The notes under the pieces were generated by a model that was not told the DNA's origin, did not search any database, and worked only from the letters and a program-made list of their open reading frames with translations. Position numbers and translations under genes: made by a program. Of a stretch of DNA of 64,000 nt, positions 12,053 through 22,829 are shown in pieces (positions within the stretch are counted from its first letter, which is position 1; each line of letters opens with the position of its first letter). The DNA is from Stromatinia cepivora (taxonomy: Eukaryota > Ascomycota > Leotiomycetes > Helotiales > Sclerotiniaceae), in NCBI GenBank assembly GCA_014898415.1, contig RCTD01000003.1:744001-808000 (forward strand), written 5' to 3'.

Positions 12053-14371
12053 TTTGATGTTTGTTTATGAAGTAATATTTATCAAATTGATGTCGTGTTT
12101 AGGTGGAATAAATATGTTTAGTTGAATCGGAAGCCCTTTGGTTGGTTTGATTTGTGAAGGTGGGTTGGATTCGTTGAATTTGTCTCCGGGCTGTAAGGCT
12201 GGACTGATACGCCACTTCTGCCTAGTCTAGTGAAGTTACCAGGCACTTAGATTCTGTTGCATAGAAATCTTTAGATAATTCGTTTTTCTGTATGTAAAGA
12301 AGTGAAGGTAGGATTTGAAGTTGTCAAGTTTCAATCGTATTTCTTCCTCATGACAATCTTCGTTCTTCAAATGATTTTACAAAACATTTCAAGTTAATTA
12401 TTTTGTTTCAGAACAAAGAAGGAAAACAGCTTATAAGCTTCAATAGGATCGTATTAATGACGCAGTTCCAAGACACTACATTGAACCTTTCCTATTTTGT
12501 TATAAGTGGGAATCCAATTTCCCCTGTCAAACGTCCATTCACCGCTCTCCACTCTTCACTCGATCTTCACTCACACCAACAGGCACAAGTTGCAGGGCGA
12601 GATGGAACAGTCAACTTCTTACTATTACTGGGTTATGATCTGTTAAGGTTAATGTTTGCCATTCACATGCCTACTGCTAAGATTTGAATCTACAATCGTT
12701 GTGCTTACGATCCAGCGGTCAGCTTCATTGCATGTAAGATTGATTACCTAGTAACCTACTAGAAGGGCAACCTCTTATCCTCCCAGAAAGGCTAGCGCAA
12801 TGTTGCTTCTTTACTCCGTAGGGCATACATGGAAATTCATTCAACAGCCTCAGATTCGAGCCCAACTGTCCTTTTCTGCGTACTACTAGGTAGTTACAAT
12901 GAATCGCGCAAGTGCGCCCTGGTTTAGGAATTTATCAACTCAAGGATGGTTCATATCCGGATACTCCTATGTTTTGCGTTTTGGGCGACTTGTTAATCTA
13001 TTTGGAGCTTTTCGGGTGATTTGACAATCTATTTGGAGTTTTTCAGAGCATGTCGTCTTTCAAAGGATTTAGTATAATTGGATTTCTATTTTATTTCAAA
13101 GATCCATCTGATTTGAGATGATTTATTTGATTTGGGAGATCTATCTGATTTATCTGATTTGAAAGATTTATCTGAGCAGTTTGAGTAACTCGATTGATTT
13201 AAATGATTCCATCCATTCGAGTTACCTATTTCATTGATTGGAGTATTTCACCTGATGCAAATAATTTAAATGAATCATTTCAATGAACGTACTCTTACAC
13301 TGTGTGTACAGGATTCTGTAATGGCGACAAACTAACGTTCTGTTTCTGGTTTTCACCTCTATGCACACTTTGTCTTTTAATTAATTACGGAAAAGCTATC
13401 GTTCTTGAAAGTTTAGATATAAGACGGCTGATCAGTGTCACTCTGCTTCGAGGTTTCATTGGAGATGTGGTCGCATCGATGATAAGTTTTCCATTCTCAT
13501 TAAGTCATTAAATCATCCTGGAAGTCCTTGTTGTAGCCATCCTCAGCTCTTATATGCTCATGCGCTGCTGTCCATTCGATTCTTAACATTCAGGCGTTGT
13601 GTTAAGCTCCTGCCTGACTATAGAATGTTGCATCGAACTGCTGCAATTTGAGGCTTATTCTGTGCGCCGCAGCCGAAGTTCTCTCCAAGTTACCGCCGCC
13701 ATGGTGAGTCGGCGAGGCGTATGGGACCGGAGAATCATTTTCGGCGAGATAGCGTTCAATACGATGAGCAGAGAAGCCTTTGGCTTCGGTGGAGGAGGTA
13801 TTATATGAAGGGTGGTCTGAAGTGTTGTTTGTGCTAGAGGAAAGAAGAAGATGTTAGAGCTGGATACTATGAGGGTACAAGAAACCGGTCGAAGAGGTTA
13901 AGGTGAAGCGCAGAGGGCGCGCCGGGATAAAGGTCACAGAGAGAGTCGGTCAGATGGTAGAACAGAAAGAGATACCAAGCAACGACATGGTAACTCAAAG
14001 CCTAGAGCACACAACCGGCTGGTACAATCAAGTACACGAAGCAAGAAGAGGAACTGTCGACTTACTCAGAAGTCACGGAGCCTTGTACGGCAATGTGAGA
14101 GCTCTTACTGGCGTTCGACATGATTGCTTTGCGCGGTGGAGGTAGTGAGGTGTATTGTCCGTGAGTGGTAATAATGGGCTGCCAATTAAAGCCTTTGTTG
14201 AAGGATAGTCATTGAGAGAAAGAGAATAGTAAATATCCTGGAAACTTTGAATGTTTATATGCGCAAGTGCAAAATGCCAAAGGTCGTTCTTTTGATCTTG
14301 CATAAGTCAAGCTCTCGCCCATTAGAGAGAATTGAGCTGTGTCTGCAGGGATTATTGAGTGATATGATTGG
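12053..14371. other. Gene-poor stretch with decayed sequence
   Basis: No convincing gene. Several 60-95-codon frames occur on both strands but lack domain character and consistent splice signals. At about 12674-12735 (minus) there is a tRNA-like fragment with a 5-bp ATCGT/ACGAT stem and a GATTCAAATC B-box-like motif, too degenerate to call. From 13040 to 13290 there is an ATCTGATTTG low-complexity repeat. Confidence 0.5.
13040..13290. repeat. Degenerate short tandem repeat (GATTTGATTTG/ATCTGATTT type)
   Basis: Words such as GATTTGATTT, ATCTGATTT and GATTTATCTGA recur throughout about 250 bp with irregular spacing. It looks like a decayed micro/minisatellite. Confidence 0.55.
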
Positions 14372-14413
14372 GATCAATGGACGGTGATCAATGGACGGTG
14401 ATCAATGGACGGC
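14372..14413. repeat. Perfect 14-bp tandem repeat, three units
   Basis: The unit GATCAATGGACGGT is repeated three times head to tail, with the last base changed in the third copy. A 10-base G-rich run follows about 90 bp downstream (near 14500-14515). Confidence 0.9.
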
Positions 14414-14559
14414 GCATTTTTTGCATTTCTTACCGGTAAGAAATCTTACCCTCCCGCATATGCGGTGTGCCCCCACACACTCAAAATATTATCATGACCG
14501 GGGCCGGGGGGGGACCGGGCGTCGAATTCTTACATGAACACCGCACCATTCAGCTACGA

Positions 14560-15137
14560 CATTGAAGGCAGAGAGGCCCAGGCAAAAGACCTCTTGCAAA
14601 CCATTTTGCAAACTACATTCTTCATTGTAAGTCCCAAATCTGTCCAATCCTGAAGAGAATAAGGCGAAAAGTTTTTTTGCAGACCATTTGCAAACTAGTT
14701 TTCGGTGTGAAGTCAGTATCTGTTCAAGCCAATCTGAGCTTAAATGTTTCCTATTACTCATTACTCTAAACGGTATTGTCTCTTTGGCGTTGACAGCAGC
14801 GTTACATGTGATGAAAAATGCAATTTAGACTCCTATAGATATTCCGTGCTGCCACGGATAGACTTCTACCGTCAATCACTTTTCGGCTTTTCCTATTCAT
14901 CAGGTCTAATGCAGCAGCATGTAGAGGCTTATCTTGTGCTACGCAAGTGGAGTAAGACCCCACCAGAATTATAATGCGATTTAACATATTTGTTTTATCT
15001 CTTTCAAATATATTAAAGTCGGGGTATATGTAAAATTGGATATTACTTTGATGTTCGAATAATCATACTTCAAAGTTTTCAATTGAAATAATTATGAATT
15101 GGATTTTTAATACATTTTTGAAGTTGTTGATTTTTGG
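14560..15137 (+). repeat. Dispersed repeat G, copy 1
   Basis: This matches 18978-19690 in reverse orientation. Shared anchors are TTTCCTATTACTCATTACTC, AATGCAATTTAGACTCCTAT followed by AGATATTC, and AACATATTTGTTTTATCT. The first part has an internal tandem duplication of about 84 bp (14580-14745) around GCAAACCATTTTGCAAACT. No transposase is seen. Copy 1 keeps more G and C than copy 2. It could be a relic transposon or a duplicated non-coding segment. Confidence 0.7.
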
Positions 15138-15160
15138 TGTAGGGTTTGTGGTTGTACTGT

Positions 15161-15351
15161 ACTCAACTCCGCATCTTGCATACATATGGCATTGTGTATT
15201 TTTACATATGAAACTGTACTCAACTCTGCATCTTGCATACATATGGCATTGCGTATACTCAACTCTGCATCTTGCATACATGTGGATTGCAATCATTGGT
15301 GTTTACATATGGGGCTATACTCAACTCTGCATCTTGCATACATGTGAATTA
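15161..15351. repeat. Minisatellite, four copies of a ~24-bp core
   Basis: The core ACTCAACTCTGCATCTTGCA followed by TACAT occurs at 15161, 15218, 15257 and 15319, separated by variable spacers that often contain ACATATG. Unequal spacing and in-spacer similarity argue against a CRISPR array; this is a eukaryotic minisatellite. Confidence 0.85.
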
Positions 15352-16709
15352 CAAATTGGTAACAAATTATTATGATTCTATGATCGTGTATGTGTATGTG
15401 TCCGAACCTTCCCAGGTTTTGAGCCTCAACACCATATGTCGCATTGTCTTACTGTAGACAATTTTCAAGCTAATATTGTGATCTAAAACTGCCGCGGCGA
15501 ATGTTTTTACCTCAACTCTAAATCTAATGAATTTATTTCATTCAGCCTCAGCGCTTTGCCTTTTCTGCCTCTTACCCTTTCTAGTTTTCAGTACCGCGTG
15601 GAAGTGTCAAAGTAATGAAAAAACTGTTTTCATAGCGTTGAAAATTTTCGACTTGAACAACACTTACTTGTCGGTTCGCTTGTCGTTATGTCAGCCTAAG
15701 AGCTTCCATCATTAGCTGACTATACAGTAATAATTCAAGGCAGTTCTTTTTCCCTCGCCCAATTCGTTTCTGCATAGGGTGTCGAATAGTCGGGAGTAGC
15801 AGATTAGATGTGAGCTTTCCAAATTGTTTGAATATTTCAAAGAATTTGAATGTACTAAATCGTTCCAATGTTCGAAAGTCTGCTATTGTTGGACTGCAGT
15901 CCGGACTATTGGACTCATTGTTTGTGCACTGAATTTCTCCTTCATCTCTAGCATTTGACGAAGAGCGTTGCCGAAGTCACTCATTTTGGTATAAGGATCT
16001 CTCCGCTTTTCACACCTCAACTCCGTGCATTAAAGTATCCATGCGACTTCTAGCTTTTGGACTGATTTTATGATTTTCTGGGCGCCGTCTGAAGAGTTTT
16101 GAAGGGCAAATGAACATGAGAGACAAGACACTCGTTGACGCACTTTTTGTCCAGGCGAGCATTCTTCTTTATCAACTACGTCCTACGTCTTGTGTCGCAT
16201 CTCAAGAGAACACTTGATGGGCTATCAGAGCTTAATGACAGGCAATCTGCCTATTGTTTCTAGTTGTACTGATGAAGGCATTATTGAGTCGTCTATATTC
16301 AAGAAATTACTTCAAGAAGCATCCTGAAAGCCACAGTTCATCTATGTCCCCGTCCTCTCATGTTGTGAACAACGTCTAGATCCACCTATTCCAGATCCAC
16401 CTATAGTGGGTCTAAGCAGATGGGTGGGGAATGGCCGTCTTATGTAGCTCCTGTGGAGAAAGAACTATTGGATCGAGTCAGACTTGAGTATTGATTCATT
16501 CATTGCCGATCATCCTTGTTCTTTGCATAGACTAGTTGGTTACAACTTTTTTGAACATGCAGCACTGCAAGGCATCCACATCCACTAAGTAGATGAGTAT
16601 ATAAAGAGCTACCCCCTAATAACTTATCTCTTTAGAAGAACTGTAGTTCATATATCTCGAATTAAAATCGAACGTGCATATATCCATTTTTTTTTCATTA
16701 ATCTCAAAA
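15352..16709. other. Gene-free stretch
   Basis: No credible coding or RNA gene was found. Short frames near 15.5-15.9 kb lack supporting features. A TGGATCCACCTAT-type duplication appears near 16380-16405. Confidence 0.5.
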
Positions 16710-17513
16710 ATGACTACCTCTACTCGCCCGACTGTCGTCTTTTTCGCGGGCGCATTGCCGACCCCTTTTGTTCGATCACATCGTGCCTCATTTTTGAAAA
16801 GCTGGCTATCACGGCGTTTACGCACGTATTCCTTCTTCAAACCCAGACCTATCGAAATTGGCTCCAATTTCTATTGCCAAAAATTGCTCCTGAGGCTCGG
16901 AAGAATATCCTGTTCCCACTTCTCGAGGAGCAGCACAAAGACCTAATCGTCTCTACTCAATTCTGTGGAGGAGTTGCTGCTGCCGGTGGTTTGAGCAAAA
17001 CCGCGCATAGTTCTCGCAACGGAGCAGGTGGTATCCCTGGGATTGGTACATTTAGTCGGAAATATTGTTTTCCAGGGCAAGACATTGCTTCAAGCTGTCG
17101 GGGGTACATGCCCTCTATCAAAGCAAGAAACGGGAGTCTAGTCCCACTCAAATACATCATCTTTCCCCATTAACGACAATTTTCGCCCGAACATAGCCAA
17201 CTACAGGGTTCGCCGTTATATCGCCGGTGACATCAACTATCTATACCGAGGCAGATCCATCATTAGCACCATCTCTAGAAGCAGCCATGATTCCTCATGC
17301 TCCAGCAGCATTTGAAACCCCAGCTTCTGCTCCTGCTTGGGCTGAAACGAGTTTATATTCATACTTTGGATGATCAATGTGATAACGTTGTTCTTACAAG
17401 ATATTTGGATTGAGAAGAGTGGTGTCAATTGGGATATTGCTGATCTTAAAACATCTCACTGTCCTTTTATAAGTTGTCCGGAAGAAGTTGTGTCAAGGAT
17501 TGTGGGTATCTAA
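16710..17513 (+). pseudogene. Decayed alpha/beta-hydrolase (esterase-like) gene
   Basis: Pieces of a fungal alpha/beta-hydrolase fold protein lie in the right order but different frames. The start is MTTSTRPTVVFFAGA. Next come ARKNILFPLLEEQHKDLIV, then GGVAAAGGLSKTA (degraded nucleophile-elbow and glycine region) and PAAFETPASAPAWAE near 17300. The end is DIWIEKSGVNWDIADLKTSHC followed by a final PEEVV-type helix and TAA at 17511. At least three frameshifts separate these blocks. The usual Ser-His-Gly-Gly (SYGG-like) elbow reads QFCGGV here, so the nucleophile serine also appears lost. Intact relatives of about 240-260 aa are common in fungi and include small-ester hydrolases. Decay is by indels as well as transitions, so it is not only RIP. 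Confidence 0.75.
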
Positions 17514-17688
17514 AGTGAGTGGGGCCCTTTTTTGGACTGCTTACTCGGAATCGATGTCTATTGGTCGTGGTTATCCATCAATGACAGCAATTCATCTGAT
17601 GGAAGTGCAAGTTCCACTTCAGTACATACCATCTGAATATATTGAAATTTTTGCAGCCCCCACTACAACAATAAGTAGTAACCTACAA

Positions 17689-17795
17689 GCGTTTGTGGTT
17701 TAGTGGTAAAATCCATCGTTGCCATCAGATTTCTAGAGTGCACTCTCCCGGAATCCAACGTCGATGGGCCCCGGGTTCGATTCCCGGCGAACGCA
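17689..17795 (+). tRNA. tRNA-Gly (anticodon GCC) with a 36-bp intron
   Basis: Exon 1 is 17689-17724 and exon 2 is 17761-17795. The acceptor stem GCGTTTG pairs with CGAACGC (one G-T pair) and the discriminator base is A. The D arm carries the A box TGGTTTAGTGGT. The anticodon stem CATCG/CGATG closes the loop TTGCCAT with anticodon GCC. The T arm has the B box GGTTCGATTCC with a perfect CCCGG-type stem. The intron lies one base 3' of the anticodon, the standard position. It looks functional. Confidence 0.95.
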
Positions 17796-18282
17796 TTTTG
17801 TCTCAGTTAGAAGCCTGATTGTTTTGCCGATAAGGAAGAAGGTCTAAAGGTGGTCAAAACATACTGTGGAGGAGCGACAGTGGGAGATCCGCTTTTGCGC
17901 GCCCCACTGCCCCACCAGAGCGGGATTGTATATATTTTTCTTGGCATTATTCACGAGTCGAGAATGCTGCGCGGCTACTCCTTTCTGCAGTTTGCCTAGT
18001 CTCTATGTGTCATCTTTTAGGTCTTCTGCGAAGAGTGGTATGTTGAAGGATTTCTGCTCCCGTGGCGAAGCTATCATCACCTTAGGAGCCGGCCCGCTAC
18101 ACTGCCATCCCCTATATTACCCAGATTTCTGAGTTAGTAATAGCTCACAATAGGAGACCAGGCGAGAGCTAGATCTTCATACTACTCATCCAATAACCAC
18201 TAACCAGTCTAATTCCATCACCGAACACCTCTCAAAGTCCTCAAAGCTTCCCATAATCTCCCCATCGACTCTTCAAATCATC
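17796..18282. other. No gene supported
   Basis: A plus-strand 88-codon frame at 17866-18132 is present, but it is Cys-rich without any recognisable motif and I treat it as chance. The 18150-18300 stretch is pyrimidine-rich. Confidence 0.45.
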
Positions 18283-18621
18283 CTACTCCTCATCCCCTAA
18301 TCCCAATTTCCTATTAACAATTCTCTCCACCCTCTTAACCAACCTATCTTCCTCCGCCTCCGTGCCATTCCAAACCGCTTCACCCATAACCCCGGATCCT
18401 TTACACTAAAAAGTTCTTCGGGACCATCCTCCATTACCTTATGAAACCCCGGTATAAATCGCCTTTGTGAATTTTTCCCCTTCGGCTTTTCCCCTCTCAT
18501 CATCATCTCTAGTTCGTATAACGCGACGTTTGCGATCACGAGAGACGTGGTTTAAGTGAGCGTAAGCCCAACCATCAAGGGTATTAATGTAGAAACCTTT
18601 TGGAGGCCAGGGCGAACGCAC
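18283..18621 (-). pseudogene. Coding remnant of unknown family
   Basis: One minus-strand frame reads PPKGFYINTLDGWAYAHLNH followed by VSRDRKRRVIRTRDDDERGK. After two stops (near 18475 and 18420) it continues in the same frame as VWNGTEAEEDRLVKRVERIV, ending GLGDEE and a stop at 18283. Composition and the charged helical pattern look like real protein, but no start is credible and the internal stops cannot be removed by a normal intron (the gap is under 40 bp). I do not recognise the family. A truncated or decayed gene is likely. Confidence 0.4.
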
Positions 18622-18977
18622 GGACTTTCGAGATTAGTCACAAAAGGAAGCCCAGTTGGTCACAGCATTTATATTTATATTTCGATAAGGTATCTTCCGA
18701 ATTTTCGGCAAAGCGGTAAGCTGACAGCAAAGCCAAACTGCACAATATGTGTCGAGTGCCTGCGGATCAGATCTTCGAGCAACTTAATTTGATTTACCTT
18801 TGTGTAAAATATGCAAGTGTATTAACGAGTAGTACGCAATTGCACCAGTTGGTGTATCGACTCATGATCCAGGGAAAACGAGACGAAAACATGTTACTCC
18901 GTACAAACTCACGATCCGCGTATAGTTTATAACCATAAACCTAATCCAGTTTCGTTCCGCAACTTTTATCGAACTTC

Positions 18978-19690
18978 TTAAAATCAACAATTTTAAAAAT
19001 GTATCAACAATCCAATCTATAATTATTTCAATTAAAACTTTGAAAAATAATATCTAATTTGATATAAATTCTAATTTCAATAAATTTGAAAAAGATAAAA
19101 CAAATATATCAAATCGTATTATAATTTTAGTAGAATCTTATTTGCAGATCTGTATATCTAAAATAAACATTATAATACAAGATATAACGTTGATATACTA
19201 AGAATATTATAATACAAGATATATAATGTCATACTATACTTTTTATAAATAATTACAAATAGATTGAAATATAATTTTAATAGATAATAAAAAGTAGAAA
19301 AGTAAATGAATCAATTAATTTATAAACTATTTGATTTATAAATAATTTAAATGTTTTTATTGAAAAGTAAAATATATTTATATAATTTTTTATTATTTTC
19401 ATAAATATAAAATTTTTGATTATAAAATTCTATTTGTAATAAAATCATTATAGATTCTGATTACAGAATATCTATAGAAGTCTAAATTGCATTTTCGATT
19501 GTATATAATATTGTTGTAAATATCATATCGAAGAGATGATACCGTTCGGAGTAATGAGTAGTAGGAAACAATTAAGCTTGGGTTGACTGATTTGTACAAA
19601 GTCTCACCGAAAAACATAGAGTTTGCAAAATGGTTCGCCAAAAAGATTCTTTTGCCTTATTCAGGTCAGAATTAACAGGTTCGGAGTTAG
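18978..19690 (-). repeat. Dispersed repeat G, copy 2 (inverted, RIP-like)
   Basis: This is the reverse-complement relative of 14560-15137, with shared blocks near 19470-19570 and 18985-19110. It carries an extra AT-rich insertion (about 19150-19440) and many C-to-T/G-to-A differences. A further short fragment of the same family (AAATGGTTCGCAAAAA) occurs near 20148. Confidence 0.65.
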
Positions 19691-20274
19691 GTGGTCGGCC
19701 GGCACCATGTTTGCCGGGATTGTTACACATGGCACATTTACTGAAGGGTAAGGAGTTGTTAAAGAACCCTTCCAATGCATATCACCTATACAATGACCCC
19801 TGTAGAGGATCCTTTTAGACCAATCAGATTGCTCAGATCGATCGAAATCTAAATTTACTTTATCCAGTGCAGCCCTGTAAAAGTGATTGTGCTTTGATAA
19901 TGATCTAGATGGATTAGTCAGGGCTGAGGGGTTTAGGTTGGATTAATGAGTTATAGGGGCCGAAGTAATCATCGAATTCTCACTTAAATGAAATTCTCTT
20001 TTTTTCTTACCTACACCGGGTAAATTGCAAGTATCCTAAAGTGATATTGAAAATTCGATATTTTATATCTCAATAAACCTTCTCACTCACTTATTTAACG
20101 GATATACCTCCCCTGAATACTGCACTTTATTCCAAAGAATGGGTTGTAAATGGTTCGCAAAAATCTTTGCCTCGCACTCCAGACAAAGTAGGATAAGTAA
20201 ACTCACCTAGTAGGAATCATGTATAAGAACTGTTGCATCCTCAAGATTGTTTTCCCGTTGAATCTTTCCCTCTA

Positions 20275-20457
20275 TCATTTCTTTTCGGAGCCTTCGTTTT
20301 TGGGGTTTAAAGCGATCCTGAGACGATCACGTGCGTTATCAATTCTCGCAATATCATATGTCCTCTTCCATATTACAATCTTATCTCGTTCGATATCATG
20401 GCTGGCCAAGCCTCCGATACCTCTTAGTAAGTTAAGCCTCTGTTTATGTTCCTCCAT
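20275..20457 (-). CDS. Possible small protein, 60 aa, unknown
   Basis: A single open frame with ATG in a GAGATGGAG context. It starts MEEHKQRLNLLRGIGGLASH and continues with ERDKIVIWKRTYDIARIDNA then RDRLRIALNPKNEG. The pattern is charged and helix-forming, and codon composition resembles the annotated genes. No motif names a family and no splice partner is obvious. It may be a short gene or the first exon of a longer one. Confidence 0.4.
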   Translation of the reverse strand: MEEHKQRLNLLRGIGGLASHDIERDKIVIWKRTYDIARIDNARDRLRIALNPKNEGSEKK

Positions 20458-20817
20458 CTCTTACAAATGTCATGTGACTATGGGAGACCGAACTTTCTTC
20501 AATCATCCTACACCCACCATGCTACTTTTTTATTTCTAGAAGAGTCCAACGGATTTTGATTCATTTCCCTTGCCAGTTCACAACATACTAATCTCTCCTT
20601 CCGCCTTCTTTTTATTTTCTTTTTTTTTTTCCTAACCTAATAATATTTATGTCCCTACCGCTTTCATGTCTTCACTCTGACATCCACCTTTGTCTTCGCT
20701 TTCTCCTATTTATCTTTTGTCCGATTCCATCACCCTCTCCAACGACTCATTGAATCTATGAATCTATTCCTGTTGCATTGCTTCAACATATTCTGACCGG
20801 TATCTCTCCCCGTCTAG

Positions 20818-21094
20818 CACAAACCATCCCTCATCCCAGCCCCTTTCATCCACAAGATCTGCAGAATCCCGAAGAATTACTGCCTTTCGCATCCAAAGTT
20901 ACCTCGCCGATCCAGAAACCTCTGTCCCATACGCAGCCACAGTCAATACTACCAGGTCCGGTGGTCACAAACAGCTCAGTAGAGTCGCGGTCGCCGGGTA
21001 CAAGATGGGTACCATTCTGAAGGAGTTCGATGAGGCCTTTGGTGGTAATGCGGCCCAGAATAATGGCGATGATAATCATGCTTCCAATGAGTAA
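20818..21094 (+). CDS. Probable 3' exon of an unrecognised gene
   Basis: The 92-codon frame from 20819 to the TAA at 21092-21094 lacks an early ATG but looks coding. It contains RITAFRIQSYLADPETSVPY, then HKQLSRVAVAGYKMGTILKE followed by FDEAFGGN, and ends GDDNHASNE. A TTCTGAC branch-point-like motif at 20791 and a CGTCTAG acceptor at 20816-20817 precede it, so it is likely a last exon. I could not find a convincing upstream exon with ATG and donor in 20.2-20.8 kb. It could be a real spliced gene or a fragment left by rearrangement. Confidence 0.4.
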
Positions 21095-21779
21095 ATTCCT
21101 TGCCTAGATCGTGTGTTGGTTGAAAGCTTGGATGTTCAAGGGAAGGCGACCACTTGAACCATAAGGCAGACTCGGATGGAGTAAGGAGATCATTTGATGA
21201 ACTAATGACTTGATGAATAACTTTATATTCTTTGGGAACAATTATGGAGTATGGCTTTGAGTGTGGGGTGGCATGGATGGTGTACGTTGGAGGAGAAAAT
21301 AATTTCGTTGACAAACAATTCAAAGCTTCTCCTTTTATTCTCGCTTAAGCTTTTGTGAGATGTCTATTCTTGAACAAGTTCGAATCTTTTTAACTAGTTG
21401 TACATCATGTAACAGTTATGGAATAAGTGATACTCATAGAACGGTGAGACCAAAAATCGCCAAAAGCCAACGTTGCATTGTCACAGAATTGCGTCTGTAA
21501 GCTGCTGGCGCTGTGCAAATGACATGAAAGTGGGGCGTGCCACATAAGGTAAATTTTAGCTGCAGGTGCCATGACGCAAAATGAAAATTATATCCGTACA
21601 ATATCTAGCACAGAACCCATATTAAAATCTTCCGAAGGCGTTTTGATGGAAATGGAAGAAATGCATGGTCCAGTTATGGATTTGTTGCCTTGCATCGCTC
21701 AGTATATCAAAGTGGTTGATGATTCAGCGTTGTATTTTACTGAGATGTATTGATGAGAATCTCCAGCCTCATATCGCGA

Positions 21780-22050
21780 ACGATAAGATGTAGGTCTGAC
21801 GGCGCGTCTTCCGAGTCGGTTCGGGTGAGGAAAGTTCACGGGCTCCCGATGTCGGGCGGTCGTGACTTTTGTGTTATTTTCGGAGCTGGCCTTAGGCTTT
21901 GGAGGTCGTAGGATTCGTCGGGCCGGGCAGGGCACGTGGGGGGCATGTCGGTGCCGTGGTACCGGGATCTCGCCGAGTCTTCGGCACGGCCTCTGGGCTT
22001 GTAGGGTGGGGCGTAGGTCGTGCAAGGGGTTGAGAGGGTGTCCTGTTTTC
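21780..22050. other. GC-rich island of unknown origin
   Basis: About 270 bp rich in G and C (GGGCCGGGCAGGGCACGTGG-type sequence) sits between AT-neutral and AT-rich DNA. Frames on both strands are open for 80-126 codons, an expected side effect of high GC, and none resembles a known family. It is not tRNA or rRNA by inspection. Confidence 0.5.
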
Positions 22051-22394
22051 TCTACCTTCTTGCGAGCAATGGAAATCATTGGTCATGGGATCTTGTTTCT
22101 CTTTTAGCATGGGGTATGAAAGTGGGTTAGTGCGAGATGATGAATGCTGCAATGCGCTGCGCGCATGAAATAATGTCGCGTGCAGGGTCTCACAGGATAT
22201 TAGCACTATAATACGCTGTAACTCAGTCTATCAAATCGATTTATAAAAGTTAGTGCCGAATTAAGCCTAAAAAAGTTTATTGAAACCCTATAATTTCATT
22301 CGAATGAATTATTCACACGCTAATCCTTATAGGATTTCTTTGCACTAGATAAGGTAAGATTACAGTACAGGCCTCTTATAGCCATGTAGTCGCA

Positions 22395-22519
22395 TAGTCT
22401 AGCGGGTGCCTGACTCTCGAGGCATCGGTCATATGATTTTTAATATCTCCGCCAGGAGAGTCTAATCGGTCAACTTTTAAATTGTATATTTTGAATCCGC
22501 TTTTCGCTCATTTTTGTAT
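22395..22519. mobile_element. Left end of Mutator-like element F2, cut by element A2
   Basis: This is about 90% identical to the left end of F1 (3831-3958), starting TAGTCTAGCGGGTGCC. Its differences are mainly transitions. It stops after 125 bp at TTTTTGTAT, exactly where the LTR of A2 begins. Its right half should lie beyond the window, after the end of A2. Confidence 0.75.
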
Positions 22520-22829
22520 TGTCACGGAAAGCCCTGTGATCCCCTGTATCCTACGAAGGATCAAAGCGTATGCTTTCCAATCGGAATGAAGGATCTCCTA
22601 GCCCTTACCAATCTACTGATTGATAAGATGATCCTGATATACTAATAAACAAAGATCTAGTCTAATTAAGATGTATATTAACTAGATAATCATTCATTTG
22701 TTCTATATATACAACTCTTGATTTATATAATCAAAAACAAATCATTCAAATTCTTTTACTCTATCAATTATATGTATTACTTATTCCCCAATCCCTAAAA
22801 ATACTCTGTAATTATATTATCTTGTGATA
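22520..22829 (+). repeat. 5' LTR of copia A2
   Basis: 310 bp, starting TGTCACGGAAAGCC and ending in CTTGTGATA (ancestral ...CCGTGACA, now mutated). It matches the two 309-bp LTRs of A1. It is followed by TTATGAGCC (22831-22839), complementary to the anticodon arm of initiator tRNA-Met, a half-tRNA primer site used by several copia elements. Confidence 0.9.

Noticed and set aside
12674..12735. tRNA-like sequence on the minus strand
   Set aside because: An anticodon-like stem and a B-box-like motif are present, but the loop lacks T33 and the acceptor stem does not pair; at most a decayed tRNA relic.
15161..15351. Possible CRISPR-like array
   Set aside because: The four repeat copies have spacers of unequal length (about 15-38 bp) that resemble each other, and the organism is a eukaryote; it is a minisatellite.
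17866..18132. 88-codon plus-strand frame after the tRNA gene
   Set aside because: No motif, no homology I can recall, no regulatory context; open by chance.
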